In this document: piece after piece, positions 1 through 5,995 of the stretch
Numbering within the stretch: position 1 is the first letter of the stretch
Layout: the number at the start of each line of letters is the position of its first letter
Source of the DNA: Rickettsiales bacterium
Lineage (GTDB): Bacteria > Pseudomonadota > Alphaproteobacteria > Rs-D84
Length of the DNA: 6,597 bases
Reading direction: 5' to 3'
Assembly (NCBI GenBank): GCA_031278055.1
Contig: JAITLD010000038.1
Location: 1 to 6,597 of the forward strand
Program-made: the position numbers and the translations under genes
The notes under the pieces: generated by a model
What the model saw: the letters and a program-made list of their open reading frames with translations, nothing else
What the model was told of the DNA's origin: nothing
The model's database searches: none

Positions 1-115
1 CAAGATAATCTTACTTGACCTTTTTGGCATTCAATATGTTGTATTTCATAGCTTTTTTACCCTATCAAATACGAGTTACTAGTCAAGAGCCTTAGTTTAA
101 TTAGGCACTGCAATT

Positions 116-185
116 CTGAACTCATAACTCTGAACTTTTCAGGCCCTATTCCCGCCTGCGCGGGAATGACAAAAAACTCTGAACT
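116..185. repeat. Short direct repeats (CTGAACT) around a palindrome
   Basis: The heptamer CTGAACT occurs at 116-122, 130-136 and 179-185. The last two copies share a longer AACTCTGAACT (126-136 and 175-185), and the first two are in tandem with a 14-base period. They bracket the perfect palindrome at 148-167. This looks like a small composite non-coding repeat rather than a gene. A reverse-strand reading frame from 198 through it gives the VIPAQAG peptide that such repeats produce spuriously. Whether it exists elsewhere in the genome cannot be seen here. Confidence 0.6.
148..167. repeat. Dispersed-repeat palindrome, 8-bp perfect stem
   Basis: ATTCCCGC at 148-155 pairs perfectly with GCGGGAAT at 160-167 around the loop CTGC. 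The motif ATTCCCGC...GCGGGAATGAC is a familiar short dispersed palindrome of many proteobacterial genomes (known from experience, not searched here). It begins 36 bp past the hemW stop, so it could form a hairpin at the 3' end of that transcript. No run of U follows the hairpin in either direction, so I do not call it an intrinsic terminator; it may still protect an mRNA 3' end. The rest of 1-202 shows no gene. Confidence 0.7.
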
Positions 186-202
186 CTCTTGTTTCATAAT
201 TA

Positions 203-1219
203 TTAATTGAACAGGGATTTCATCAAGCAATCCAACAACATCAATCCCGAATCGGTCATTTTAATGGATTTGGAATCTGATAAAAAATACTGCGGGTTTT
301 GCCGGACAAAATTCAAATTAATCACTTTGGCCGGCAACGCAGCCAAAGTTATCCCGCGCTCCGTGCGCAATCCGGTTATTGCCATTTCAATCGCGCGCTG
401 ACCCATTGTTAGTTTGTTTGCGACAATTTTTCCATCTATTATTTTCGTTTCGACCCATCCGTCTTTTTTCATAATGCGCCCTGCTGCCGATTCGCCGACG
501 CCGATATATTCGCCGCCCGCCCAAATGGCCGCGTTATGCAGGCATTGCTCGCCATAATTCGACACCTCGTATCGCGGCAGTTTCAAAGCCGATTGAATCG
601 CACAATACATTTCAGCCGACAGTGATTCGGAAACCTGCGATATATTTTGAAACCTTGTCCCCTTTTCTATCGTCAGCTCGTAAAGAGACGCGTGCTTTAA
701 TCCGGACGCGTTTATTTTATCGCAAAGTCGGACAACATCGGCAACCGAATGGTTTGGCAGGCCATAAATAAAATCGCCGCTTGTCCTTAATCCTAAATTA
801 CCCGCCGCATTCAATAATTCCATACTGTCCCGAACCGAATGAATACGCCCCAGGAACTTCAATTCATCATCGTCAAAACTCTGGGCTCCAACCGATAAAC
901 GATTCAGGCCCAAATCTTTCCAATCCTTTAATTCCAAGGATCCGAGCGTTTTCGGGTTTGCCTCTATCGTCCATTCCGCATTCGACCTCAGGTTGATTTT
1001 ATTCCGGATTTGCTCCGCATATCTCACCGGCATAAGAGACGGAGTTCCGCCGCCGAAAAACAATGTATTTATCTTATAATTTTCGATATGGAATTCATCC
1101 AGCTGCCTTAAAATTCCATCAATGTATCCATTCCAATCTATTGATTCGGGGCACGTCGAATAAAACGCGCAATAATTGCATTTTTTAACGCAAAACGGAA
1201 CATGAACGTATAGATTCAT
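203..1219 (-). CDS. hemW: HemW-type radical SAM heme chaperone (coproporphyrinogen III oxidase-like)
   Basis: The product is 338 residues from the ATG at 1219. Near the N-terminus, VPFCVKKCNYCAF holds the CxxxCxxC cysteines (10, 14, 17) that bind a 4Fe-4S cluster. It is followed by GGGTPS (about 56-61), the SVGAQSFDD and DFIYGLP radical-SAM strands, YEVSNY, and HNAAIW at about 228-233, which corresponds to the HNxxYW heme-binding motif of HemW with Tyr replaced by Ile. The motif NYCAF rather than the CxC extension of true HemN oxidases argues for HemW, a cytoplasmic heme chaperone, instead of the anaerobic oxidase. The protein is somewhat shorter than E. coli HemW (about 380). A TTG at 1237 would add six residues in frame, but homology begins at MNLYVHVPF, so the ATG is preferred. 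Neither start has a Shine-Dalgarno sequence. The gene starts 22 bp after the M13 peptidase stop. The usual GxGAHG/S segment reads GVGESAAGR here, a mild departure. Confidence 0.9.
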   Translation of the reverse strand: MNLYVHVPFCVKKCNYCAFYSTCPESIDWNGYIDGILRQLDEFHIENYKINTLFFGGGTPSLMPVRYAEQIRNKINLRSNAEWTIEANPKTLGSLELKDWKDLGLNRLSVGAQSFDDDELKFLGRIHSVRDSMELLNAAGNLGLRTSGDFIYGLPNHSVADVVRLCDKINASGLKHASLYELTIEKGTRFQNISQVSESLSAEMYCAIQSALKLPRYEVSNYGEQCLHNAAIWAGGEYIGVGESAAGRIMKKDGWVETKIIDGKIVANKLTMGQRAIEMAITGLRTERGITLAALPAKVINLNFVRQNPQYFLSDSKSIKMTDSGLMLLDCLMKSLFN

Positions 1220-1228
1220 TATGGACGG

Positions 1229-1234
1229 ATTATA
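1229..1234 (-). promoter_or_regulatory. Consensus -10 box at the hemW start (possible leaderless promoter)
   Basis: On the minus strand a perfect TATAAT lies 9 bases before the hemW ATG, inside the 22-bp gap after the M13 gene. Initiation at the usual distance would leave about 3 bases before the ATG, which fits the absence of a Shine-Dalgarno sequence. The -35 at 17-bp spacing is poor (ATGCCG), and the hexamer also reads as the Tyr-Asn codons after the alternative TTG start. It is suggestive only. Confidence 0.35.
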
Positions 1235-1241
1235 CAATAAT

Positions 1242-3245
1242 TTACCATAATCGGCATCTTTTTTCTTGTGACAACCACATCTTGTCGCCGCTCTTCACAT
1301 CGAACGCGCCATACCACGCGCCTATGTGCGGCAGGATTCCGTTGACCCGCCATTCGGCCAGCGAATGCTCGTCCGTTTTCGTGCGCTTGACGACTTCTTC
1401 GGGCCTGATGTTCCCCGTCTCGCAACCGGCATACGCGATAAAGAATCTTTGCTCCGGCGTCCATTCGCTGCCATTCGCCGCGGCTTCACCATACTTTTTA
1501 TACGCGTCGAACGCAATTGTGATTCCGCCGTAATCCGCCAAATTCTCGCCGAGGGTAAATTCGCCGTTTGCTTTCACGCCCGGCGCGACCTCTATATTGT
1601 TAAAAAAATTCTTCATGACGGCGGCCCTCTCCAAAAACGCCTTGGCGTCAACGTCAGTCCACCAGTTTTTCATATTTCCGTCTTTATCAAAGTGCCGTCC
1701 CATATCGTCAAATCCGTGCGTCATCTCGTGTCCGATGACAGAGCCGATCGCGCCGTAATTGAACGCGTCGTCCGCATTCATGTCAAAAAACGGCGGCTGC
1801 AAAATTCCGGCCGGAAAGCAGATTTCATTCTGCGACGGATCGTAATACGCGTTCACAGTCTGCGGATTCATATACCACAAAGACCGATCGACTTTCCTGT
1901 TTCGCAATTTTTCCAACATGAAATCCCATTCGAAAATATCGGACCGTTTCAAATCGGCGTAAAGAGAATCGCCAATGATTTCAAGTTTCGAATAATCGCG
2001 CCATTTATCCGGATATCCGATTTTTACGCGAAACGCGGCCAATTTTTCAAGCGCCTTTTTTTTCGTCTCATCGCCCATCCAATCCAAATTTTGTATTCTG
2101 TCAGCATAGGCGCGGCGAAGATTCTCGACCAAATTCAACATTCTTTTTTTTGCGGATTTTGGAAAATATTTTTTAACATACATTTGTCCGACCGCTTCGC
2201 CCAACGTAGATTCGACCAGCGCGACCGCGTCTTTCCATTTCGGTCGCCTTTCCTCTTTTCCGGACAACGCGCGACCGTAGAAATCAAAATTCAAATCATA
2301 CTGATTGTCGCCGAGCGCCGTCATCGCGCCGTTCGAAATCTGCCATTTTAGAAATGCGCGCAAAACACCCTTGTCCTTGGACCTTAAAATTTCAAGAGAT
2401 TTGGCGACCGGCTCAATCTGACTGACGTCGATGAAATCCGGCGTCATTCCGAACGCCTTAAAATACACGTCCCAATCGAACCCGTGAAACTTTTTCTTAA
2501 AATCGGCGTAAGACATCTTGTGATAATTCGCGCGCGGGTCGCGCAGTTTTTCCTTTGGATAAAAACTTTTCGCCATCTCTATTTCAAGTTCGTAAACTTT
2601 GGATGCCGGCGCGTCCGATATCGCGAACATATTGAAAAGGTCCTTCATATATTTTTGGTATTTTTTGCGAATCTCGCGCGATTTATCATCGTCGTCCAAT
2701 AAATAATCGCGGGACAGACCGATTCCGCCCTGACCGACTCCGAATATGTAATGCTCGCTGTCCATCATATCGACGCCGATGGAATTCGACCAGAATCCAA
2801 TTCCGATTTTTTGCGCCCGTCCCAAGTATTCGGCCATATTTTCAATACCGTCGATTTCTTTCAGATCCATAGCAACCGGCACGATTCCATCCCGATTCCG
2901 TTTTTCATAATCCATTGACTCATTATATAAAAGCGCGATTTTCTGTTCCAATGCGCCTTTCGTATGCCATTTGCCGGCAATATCTGTTATCAAATCGCGC
3001 ACCTGTTCCATAACTTGCAGGCCCAGCTTGTCAAATGCTCCAAACCTCGAATATTCGGGCGTCAACGGATTCCGCCGACGCCATCCCGCGCTGGCGAAAT
3101 CGTAAAAATTATCGCCTGGCGCGACCGATACGTCCAAATTATTCACATCAATCCCTGCATTCATTTTCCGCCCCCTTAATATCAAAGTAATTGCGACCAA
3201 ACCCGCCAGCAAGCAAAATAAATTAAAAATTATCCTTCGCTTCAT
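1242..3245 (-). CDS. pepO: M13-family (neprilysin/PepO-like) zinc metalloendopeptidase
   Basis: A 667-residue protein, the usual length for M13 peptidases. These enzymes cut short peptides on the outer side of the membrane. The zinc site is intact: HEMTH at 506-510 supplies two His ligands and the catalytic Glu507, and GENLADYGG gives the third ligand Glu567 with Asp571. The substrate-backbone motif NAYY (465-468) corresponds to NAFY in neprilysin. The C-terminus carries the conserved RVNG segment (633-636) and ends in the family signature CRLW, so the gene is complete at its 3' end. The N-terminus has MKRR followed by a hydrophobic stretch at about 5-23 with no lipobox, which suggests an uncleaved signal anchor and a periplasmic catalytic domain. 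AAAGGA lies 7 bases before the ATG, and a good promoter precedes it. The specific substrate cannot be inferred; the symbol pepO is by family only. Confidence 0.93.
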   Translation of the reverse strand: MKRRIIFNLFCLLAGLVAITLILRGRKMNAGIDVNNLDVSVAPGDNFYDFASAGWRRRNPLTPEYSRFGAFDKLGLQVMEQVRDLITDIAGKWHTKGALEQKIALLYNESMDYEKRNRDGIVPVAMDLKEIDGIENMAEYLGRAQKIGIGFWSNSIGVDMMDSEHYIFGVGQGGIGLSRDYLLDDDDKSREIRKKYQKYMKDLFNMFAISDAPASKVYELEIEMAKSFYPKEKLRDPRANYHKMSYADFKKKFHGFDWDVYFKAFGMTPDFIDVSQIEPVAKSLEILRSKDKGVLRAFLKWQISNGAMTALGDNQYDLNFDFYGRALSGKEERRPKWKDAVALVESTLGEAVGQMYVKKYFPKSAKKRMLNLVENLRRAYADRIQNLDWMGDETKKKALEKLAAFRVKIGYPDKWRDYSKLEIIGDSLYADLKRSDIFEWDFMLEKLRNRKVDRSLWYMNPQTVNAYYDPSQNEICFPAGILQPPFFDMNADDAFNYGAIGSVIGHEMTHGFDDMGRHFDKDGNMKNWWTDVDAKAFLERAAVMKNFFNNIEVAPGVKANGEFTLGENLADYGGITIAFDAYKKYGEAAANGSEWTPEQRFFIAYAGCETGNIRPEEVVKRTKTDEHSLAEWRVNGILPHIGAWYGAFDVKSGDKMWLSQEKRCRLW

Positions 3246-3252
3246 GAATTAA

Positions 3253-3258
3253 TCCTTT
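3253..3258 (-). promoter_or_regulatory. Shine-Dalgarno sequence of the M13 peptidase gene
   Basis: Minus-strand AAAGGA is separated by 7 bases from the ATG at 3245. It fixes the start and adds the basic MKRR ahead of the membrane anchor. It stands out because hemW and trmB have no such site. Confidence 0.65.
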
Positions 3259-3264
3259 ATGGGA

Positions 3265-3293
3265 ATTATTGCACTAAAAAAAGCTTTTTTCAA
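3265..3293 (-). promoter_or_regulatory. Predicted sigma-70 promoter of the M13 peptidase gene
   Basis: On the minus strand, TTGAAA (3293-3288, 5 of 6 to TTGACA) is followed by a 17-bp spacer and AATAAT (3270-3265, 5 of 6 to TATAAT). TGC directly precedes the -10 hexamer, so it is also an extended -10. Initiation near 3258 would give a leader of about 13 bases containing the Shine-Dalgarno sequence. The perfect palindrome AAAAAAGCTTTTTT (3277-3290) fills the -35/spacer region; its A- and T-tracts may bend the DNA or, if transcribed from upstream, form an AU hairpin followed by U residues. The peptidase gene can therefore be expressed independently of the gltX-PAQR genes. Confidence 0.6.
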
Positions 3294-3316
3294 ATCGGAC
3301 GATGAACGGCCCCGTT

Positions 3317-4054
3317 TTATCCGGCATAATCTATAATACTGCCGAACAACACCGCGAAAAAGAACGACACAGTTCCGCCGATTACAAACAGGTGCCATAC
3401 CGCATGGCTGAACTTCATGCAACGCCACAGATAGAAAAATACGCCTATCGTGTATGACAGTCCGCCGGCAAGTATGAACCACAGGCCGCGCGGCGGAATC
3501 GCGCGCAGCATGGCCGGCAGAATGAACACCAGCGTCCAGCCCATTACAAGATAGAGCGCGACCATCCATTTCGGCTGCCGTTTCGGCGACCTGATTTTCA
3601 TCCACGCGCCGAATATTACAATTGCCCAAAGGATTCCGAATACAGTCCAGCCGAGGGCGCCGCGCATGTTTACCAACAGAAATGGCGTGTAGGTTCCGGC
3701 AATCAACGCGTAAATCGCAATAGAATCCCATACCTCGAAAAATGAATCGTATTTTTGCCCTATCATCGCGTGGCACATAGTGGATCCGAAATAAAGCGTA
3801 AACATTGTCAGTCCGAAAATCGCGCAAGAAACAACCGCCCAGACGCTGCCGGACAGAACCGCAAAACATTCCAGAATGCACAGCGCCGCGATGGCCAGCC
3901 CGATTCCAACACCATGCGTCAGAATGTTCAGCGTTGATTCGGATTTCGTCACGGGCTTTTCCCAGCGGAACAAGCCGCTCGCCTGCAATGCCTTCAACAG
4001 CGTTCTGCCGCGCGGGTGTTTTTTTATCTGTTTAATCTTTGCTTTTTTTGTCAT
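3317..4054 (-). CDS. Hemolysin III / YqfA-type PAQR family integral membrane protein
   Basis: A 245-residue protein with seven predicted membrane segments after a basic, soluble N-terminal tail of about 40 residues (rich in Lys/Arg). The PAQR/hemolysin III signature residues are present: THG at 46-48, SxxxH at 91-95 (Ser91, His95), Asp110 in EVWDSIAIY, the LIAGTYTPFLL block at 117-127, and HxxxH at 217-221 in FSHAVWHLF. In eukaryotic adiponectin receptors of this superfamily the equivalent His and Asp bind zinc in a ceramidase-like site. In bacteria the role is poorly defined (membrane lipid homeostasis is proposed), and the hemolysin name comes from expression of a Bacillus cereus homologue. 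AGGA at 4063-4066 sits 8 bases before the ATG. The start lies inside the last codons of the small frame downstream of gltX, indicating translational linkage with it. No membrane segment appears lost. Confidence 0.9.
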   Translation of the reverse strand: MTKKAKIKQIKKHPRGRTLLKALQASGLFRWEKPVTKSESTLNILTHGVGIGLAIAALCILECFAVLSGSVWAVVSCAIFGLTMFTLYFGSTMCHAMIGQKYDSFFEVWDSIAIYALIAGTYTPFLLVNMRGALGWTVFGILWAIVIFGAWMKIRSPKRQPKWMVALYLVMGWTLVFILPAMLRAIPPRGLWFILAGGLSYTIGVFFYLWRCMKFSHAVWHLFVIGGTVSFFFAVLFGSIIDYAG

Positions 4055-4062
4055 TTTGTTTT

Positions 4063-4066
4063 TCCT
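4063..4066 (-). promoter_or_regulatory. Shine-Dalgarno sequence of the PAQR gene
   Basis: Minus-strand AGGA, 8 bases before the ATG at 4054. It lies within the Gln-Glu codons of the overlapping small frame, so ribosomes finishing that frame would terminate just past the PAQR start (stop at 4032-4034). Confidence 0.6.
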
Positions 4067-4177
4067 GAATTTTTTTCAAGCCTTTTTCATCTATTGAAAT
4101 CGTAAAAATATGCCAATCTGAATCTGCCCATTCCCTCAATATGCTAAAATCGGATAAAATTTCGGGATTTTTTAGAG

Positions 4178-4185
4178 CCCCCCCC
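4178..4185 (-). repeat. G8 homopolymer inside the small gltX-linked reading frame
   Basis: Eight consecutive G on the minus strand (C8 on plus). It is the longest G/C homopolymer in the window and sits exactly at the junction between the two halves of the interrupted frame. Tracts of this length change length by slipped-strand mispairing, and they also cause sequencing errors. The neighbouring bases (GCA-G8-CTCTA) loosely resemble the right end of the palindrome in trmB (CTA-G7-CTATA), so it might be a worn copy of that repeat. Confidence 0.6.
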
Positions 4186-4205
4186 TGCGATGACGCCTTT
4201 ATACA

Positions 4206-5825
4206 TTATTTCGTCTCTTTTATCGCGTTTTCAATCCTGCCGCGCGCGCGGTCCCCGCCCATAACCTGCATAATCGAATACAGGTCAGGCGTTTGAGCGC
4301 GACCAGTTAAAGCCACCCGCAACGCCATCGCCGCATCGCCGTTTTTGATTCCAAGCCCATTGGCAATTTCGGTAATTTTTTCCCACCACAAATCCTTCCC
4401 GTCCTTAAAATCAAAGGATGAGAGGAATTTCTGCAAAATATTTTTATCCACCGGCTCGCTGATTGGAATAAACAATTCGTCGAAAAAATACGCGATTTCA
4501 TCAAGCGTCTGCTTCCAAGTAATAAAATCTTTTCTAATCCGTTTCGGATCGTCGCGCTCGATTCCCAAAATCGCCGCCAAATATTTCTCGTCGCTTATCA
4601 TCAGCCTATCATTGTCCGAGCCAAACTCTTTCGCCCAATCGACAACGCGGCGCGTCAGATCATCAACCGACAATCCGGCGATGAATTCCTTTGACCACCA
4701 TTCCAACTTTTTCATATCGAACAGGGCGCCCGATGTCGGGATTTTTTTGATTTTAAGATCGCAATCCCAAACCGTTTTGATTTTTCCCTTTGCTTTGTCT
4801 TCCTCATACGCCGAATTCATTATATTAAACAAATATTCAAGCACAGCCTCCGGCGGAAACCCGACTTTGGAAAAATAGGCGATGTTTGCGAATTGGTCTT
4901 TTCGTTTTGATAATTTTCTCTGCTTTCCAGTTTCCACATCAATAGTATCCAATGTCGACGTGTGAATATAGGCGGGCGGCGCCCAACCCATCATATTGAA
5001 TAATTGAACATGCAGCGTGAGGCTCGGCAACCATTCTTCGCTGCGGACAACATGCGTCGTCCCCATAAAATGGTCATCGACCAGATGGGCGAAATGATAT
5101 GTGGGCAGACCATCATTTGATTTGATTAAAACAATATCCTCGTCATTTTCAGGAAAGGCGATAGAGCCACGGACTTCATCTTTGCAAAAAATCCTCTGAT
5201 CCTTGTTTCCCAAGGAATAGAGCCGAATCGAAGGTATCGCGCCGGAATCTAGTTTTCTAGTGATTTCATCCTCGTCGGCATTCCGCCATTTCGCCCATTC
5301 GCCATAGATTCCGGTGGCAAATCCGGCCGCAGCTTGACGCGTTCGAATGTCATCAATTTCCGCCGCTGTCAGAAAACATGGATATGCCTTTCCCTTTTCC
5401 AACAATTCGGCGGCAACTGAATGATAAATTTCTTTCCGTTCCGATTGATAATAAGGCCCGTAGTTTTCTTTGACGCGCGCATGGGATATAACGTCGCATT
5501 GCGGCCCCTCGTCGGGAATAATATTAAATTTTTCCGCCGCCTTTAATACGATATCAACCGCGCCTTTGATTTCCCGTTTTGTATCCGTATCCTCGACACG
5601 CAGGAAGAACACGCCGCCGGATTGTCCGGCCAATTTTTTATCAATCAGCATGCCGTAAAGGTTTCCGATATGCATGAAGCCGGTCGGCGACGGAGCGAAT
5701 CGCGTCGCCATAGCGCCGTCGGGCAAATTGCGAGGTGGAAACTTTTTTTCCAATTCCGCAATCGTCCATTTCGGAGAGGCGCCCAAAACGCGCGCGATCA
5801 AAGATTCGCTTAGACCTTTTCGCAT
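4206..5825 (-). CDS. gltX: Glutamyl-tRNA synthetase, N-terminally extended type
   Basis: A 539-residue class I aminoacyl-tRNA synthetase that attaches glutamate to tRNA-Glu in the cytoplasm. The Rossmann-fold signature FAPSPTGFMHIGN (43-55, HIGH motif HIGN), FLRVEDTDTKRE, GPYYQSER, DDHFMGTTHVVRSEEWLPS (250-268) and KLSKR (304-308, the KMSKS loop) are all present, so it should be active. It carries about 38 residues before the catalytic core, including the PPRNLPDGA segment. This is not seen in the standard 460-480-residue alphaproteobacterial enzymes, but it is present in the approximately 550-residue type I associate with Clostridia. Only one Cys (150, AYPCFLT) remains where related enzymes read PCFCT. 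The C-terminal anticodon-binding region seems full length. The start at 5825 has a weak GGA nine bases upstream. It follows the acetyltransferase stub by 28 bp and its stop overlaps the ATG of the next small frame (TAATG). Confidence 0.95.
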   Translation of the reverse strand: MRKGLSESLIARVLGASPKWTIAELEKKFPPRNLPDGAMATRFAPSPTGFMHIGNLYGMLIDKKLAGQSGGVFFLRVEDTDTKREIKGAVDIVLKAAEKFNIIPDEGPQCDVISHARVKENYGPYYQSERKEIYHSVAAELLEKGKAYPCFLTAAEIDDIRTRQAAAGFATGIYGEWAKWRNADEDEITRKLDSGAIPSIRLYSLGNKDQRIFCKDEVRGSIAFPENDEDIVLIKSNDGLPTYHFAHLVDDHFMGTTHVVRSEEWLPSLTLHVQLFNMMGWAPPAYIHTSTLDTIDVETGKQRKLSKRKDQFANIAYFSKVGFPPEAVLEYLFNIMNSAYEEDKAKGKIKTVWDCDLKIKKIPTSGALFDMKKLEWWSKEFIAGLSVDDLTRRVVDWAKEFGSDNDRLMISDEKYLAAILGIERDDPKRIRKDFITWKQTLDEIAYFFDELFIPISEPVDKNILQKFLSSFDFKDGKDLWWEKITEIANGLGIKNGDAAMALRVALTGRAQTPDLYSIMQVMGGDRARGRIENAIKETK

Positions 5826-5853
5826 TCTTATTTATCCGCTTTCCATTCGCTTT

Positions 5854-5976
5854 TCAGTCAACGATGTCAAATATCGTCTTGGCGAACTCAAAAGTCGGCT
5901 TTATCCGCCGCAACTCCAAGTCGCCGTCCTTTATAATTTCAGGAAAATCAGCCATTTCATTTGCCTTTTCGTTCAT
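5854..5976 (-). pseudogene. N-terminal stub of a RimJ/RimL-like GNAT acetyltransferase
   Basis: An ATG at 5976-5974 opens a 40-codon frame ending at TGA 5854-5856. It reads MNEKANEMADFPEII, then KDGDLELRRIKPTFEFAKTI and FDIVD. This fits the beginning of RimJ/RimL-type GNAT N-acetyltransferases, where a strand of the form G.LELR.. is followed by a helix such as FE.AK.IF.IVD..R. Here the protein stops at the end of the first helix, with no acetyl-CoA-binding motif. In another frame the bases just after read SLTEKRMESG and stop at 5834-5832; this could be the C-terminal tail of the same gene after an internal deletion, but that is speculative. There is no Shine-Dalgarno sequence, and a TATAAA lies 5 bases before the ATG. 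It could instead be a short translated leader of gltX. The assignment rests on one short pattern. Confidence 0.4.
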
Positions 5977-5989
5977 GCAATTTTATACT
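5961..5989 (+). promoter_or_regulatory. Predicted promoter of trmB, giving a leaderless mRNA
   Basis: TTGCCT at 5961-5966 (4 of 6 to TTGACA), a spacer of exactly 17 bp, and TATACT at 5984-5989 (5 of 6 to TATAAT). The seventh base after the -10 box is the A of the trmB ATG at 5996, so the mRNA would begin at or within a base or two of its start codon. This agrees with the absence of any Shine-Dalgarno sequence upstream of trmB. Confidence 0.55.
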
Positions 5990-5990
5990 A
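5982..5990 (-). promoter_or_regulatory. Possible divergent -10 element for the stub-gltX transcript
   Basis: On the minus strand, TAGTATAAA (5990-5982) contains two overlapping -10-like hexamers, TAGTAT and TATAAA, 8 and 5 bases before the stub ATG. It lies on the same bases as the trmB -10 box, so the two polymerases could not bind at once. No good -35 is visible at 16-18 bp, so the call is weak. Confidence 0.25.
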
Positions 5991-5995
5991 AAAAT

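Larger units (their letters stand above)
4032..4206 (-). pseudogene. Small hypothetical gene coupled to gltX, apparently frameshifted at a G8 tract
   Basis: The gltX stop overlaps an ATG in the arrangement TAATG (ATG 4206-4204). As written, this ATG gives only 20 codons (MYKGVIAGGG..., stop 4146-4144). Losing one base from the G8 run at 4178-4185 would move translation into a frame that stays open to a TAA at 4034-4032, giving 57 residues. The second part reads like real protein, for example ALKNPEILSDF, SILREWADSDWHIF and SIDEKGLKKIQEKQ. The layout resembles small uncharacterised proteins beginning YKG...SLK(D/N)P..L, which usually continue for some residues after such a helix; here the frame ends inside the PAQR gene (23-base overlap). 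Possible explanations are a pseudogene, a phase-variable gene, slippage during translation, or a sequencing error in the homopolymer. The downstream frame is also the gltX frame, so readthrough of the gltX stop would enter it. The function is unknown. Confidence 0.5.

Noticed and set aside
15..44. TTGACC followed by TTGTAT as a plus-strand promoter.
   Set aside because: The -10 matches only 3 of 6 and there is no plus-strand gene after it within the window.
148..167. The palindrome as an intrinsic terminator of hemW.
   Set aside because: The stem is good but no U-run follows it in either direction, so it fits a dispersed repeat better.
52..198. A 48-codon minus-strand frame beginning MKQESSEFFVIPAQAG.
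   Set aside because: VIPAQAG is the peptide typically read from the dispersed GCGGGAAT palindrome; the frame has no Shine-Dalgarno sequence and consists largely of the repeat.
1326..2351. A 341-codon plus-strand open frame opposite the M13 peptidase gene.
   Set aside because: It is fully antisense to a gene with an intact HEMTH/ENLAD zinc site and CRLW end. Its product is rich in Arg, Phe, Ile and His with no recognisable domain, as expected of a shadow frame.
3300..3316. AACGGGGCCGTT after the PAQR stop as a terminator hairpin.
   Set aside because: Only four base pairs can form around a four-base loop and no U-run follows directly.
3249..3881. A 210-codon minus-strand open frame overlapping the PAQR gene.
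   Set aside because: It is the shifted frame of the PAQR gene; the product is Arg/Cys-rich and lacks any family motif, whereas the real frame has all seven membrane segments.
5674..5991. A 105-codon plus-strand frame ending just before trmB.
   Set aside because: It is antisense to the gltX start and the stub; the product shows no family motif and it overlaps the trmB promoter.
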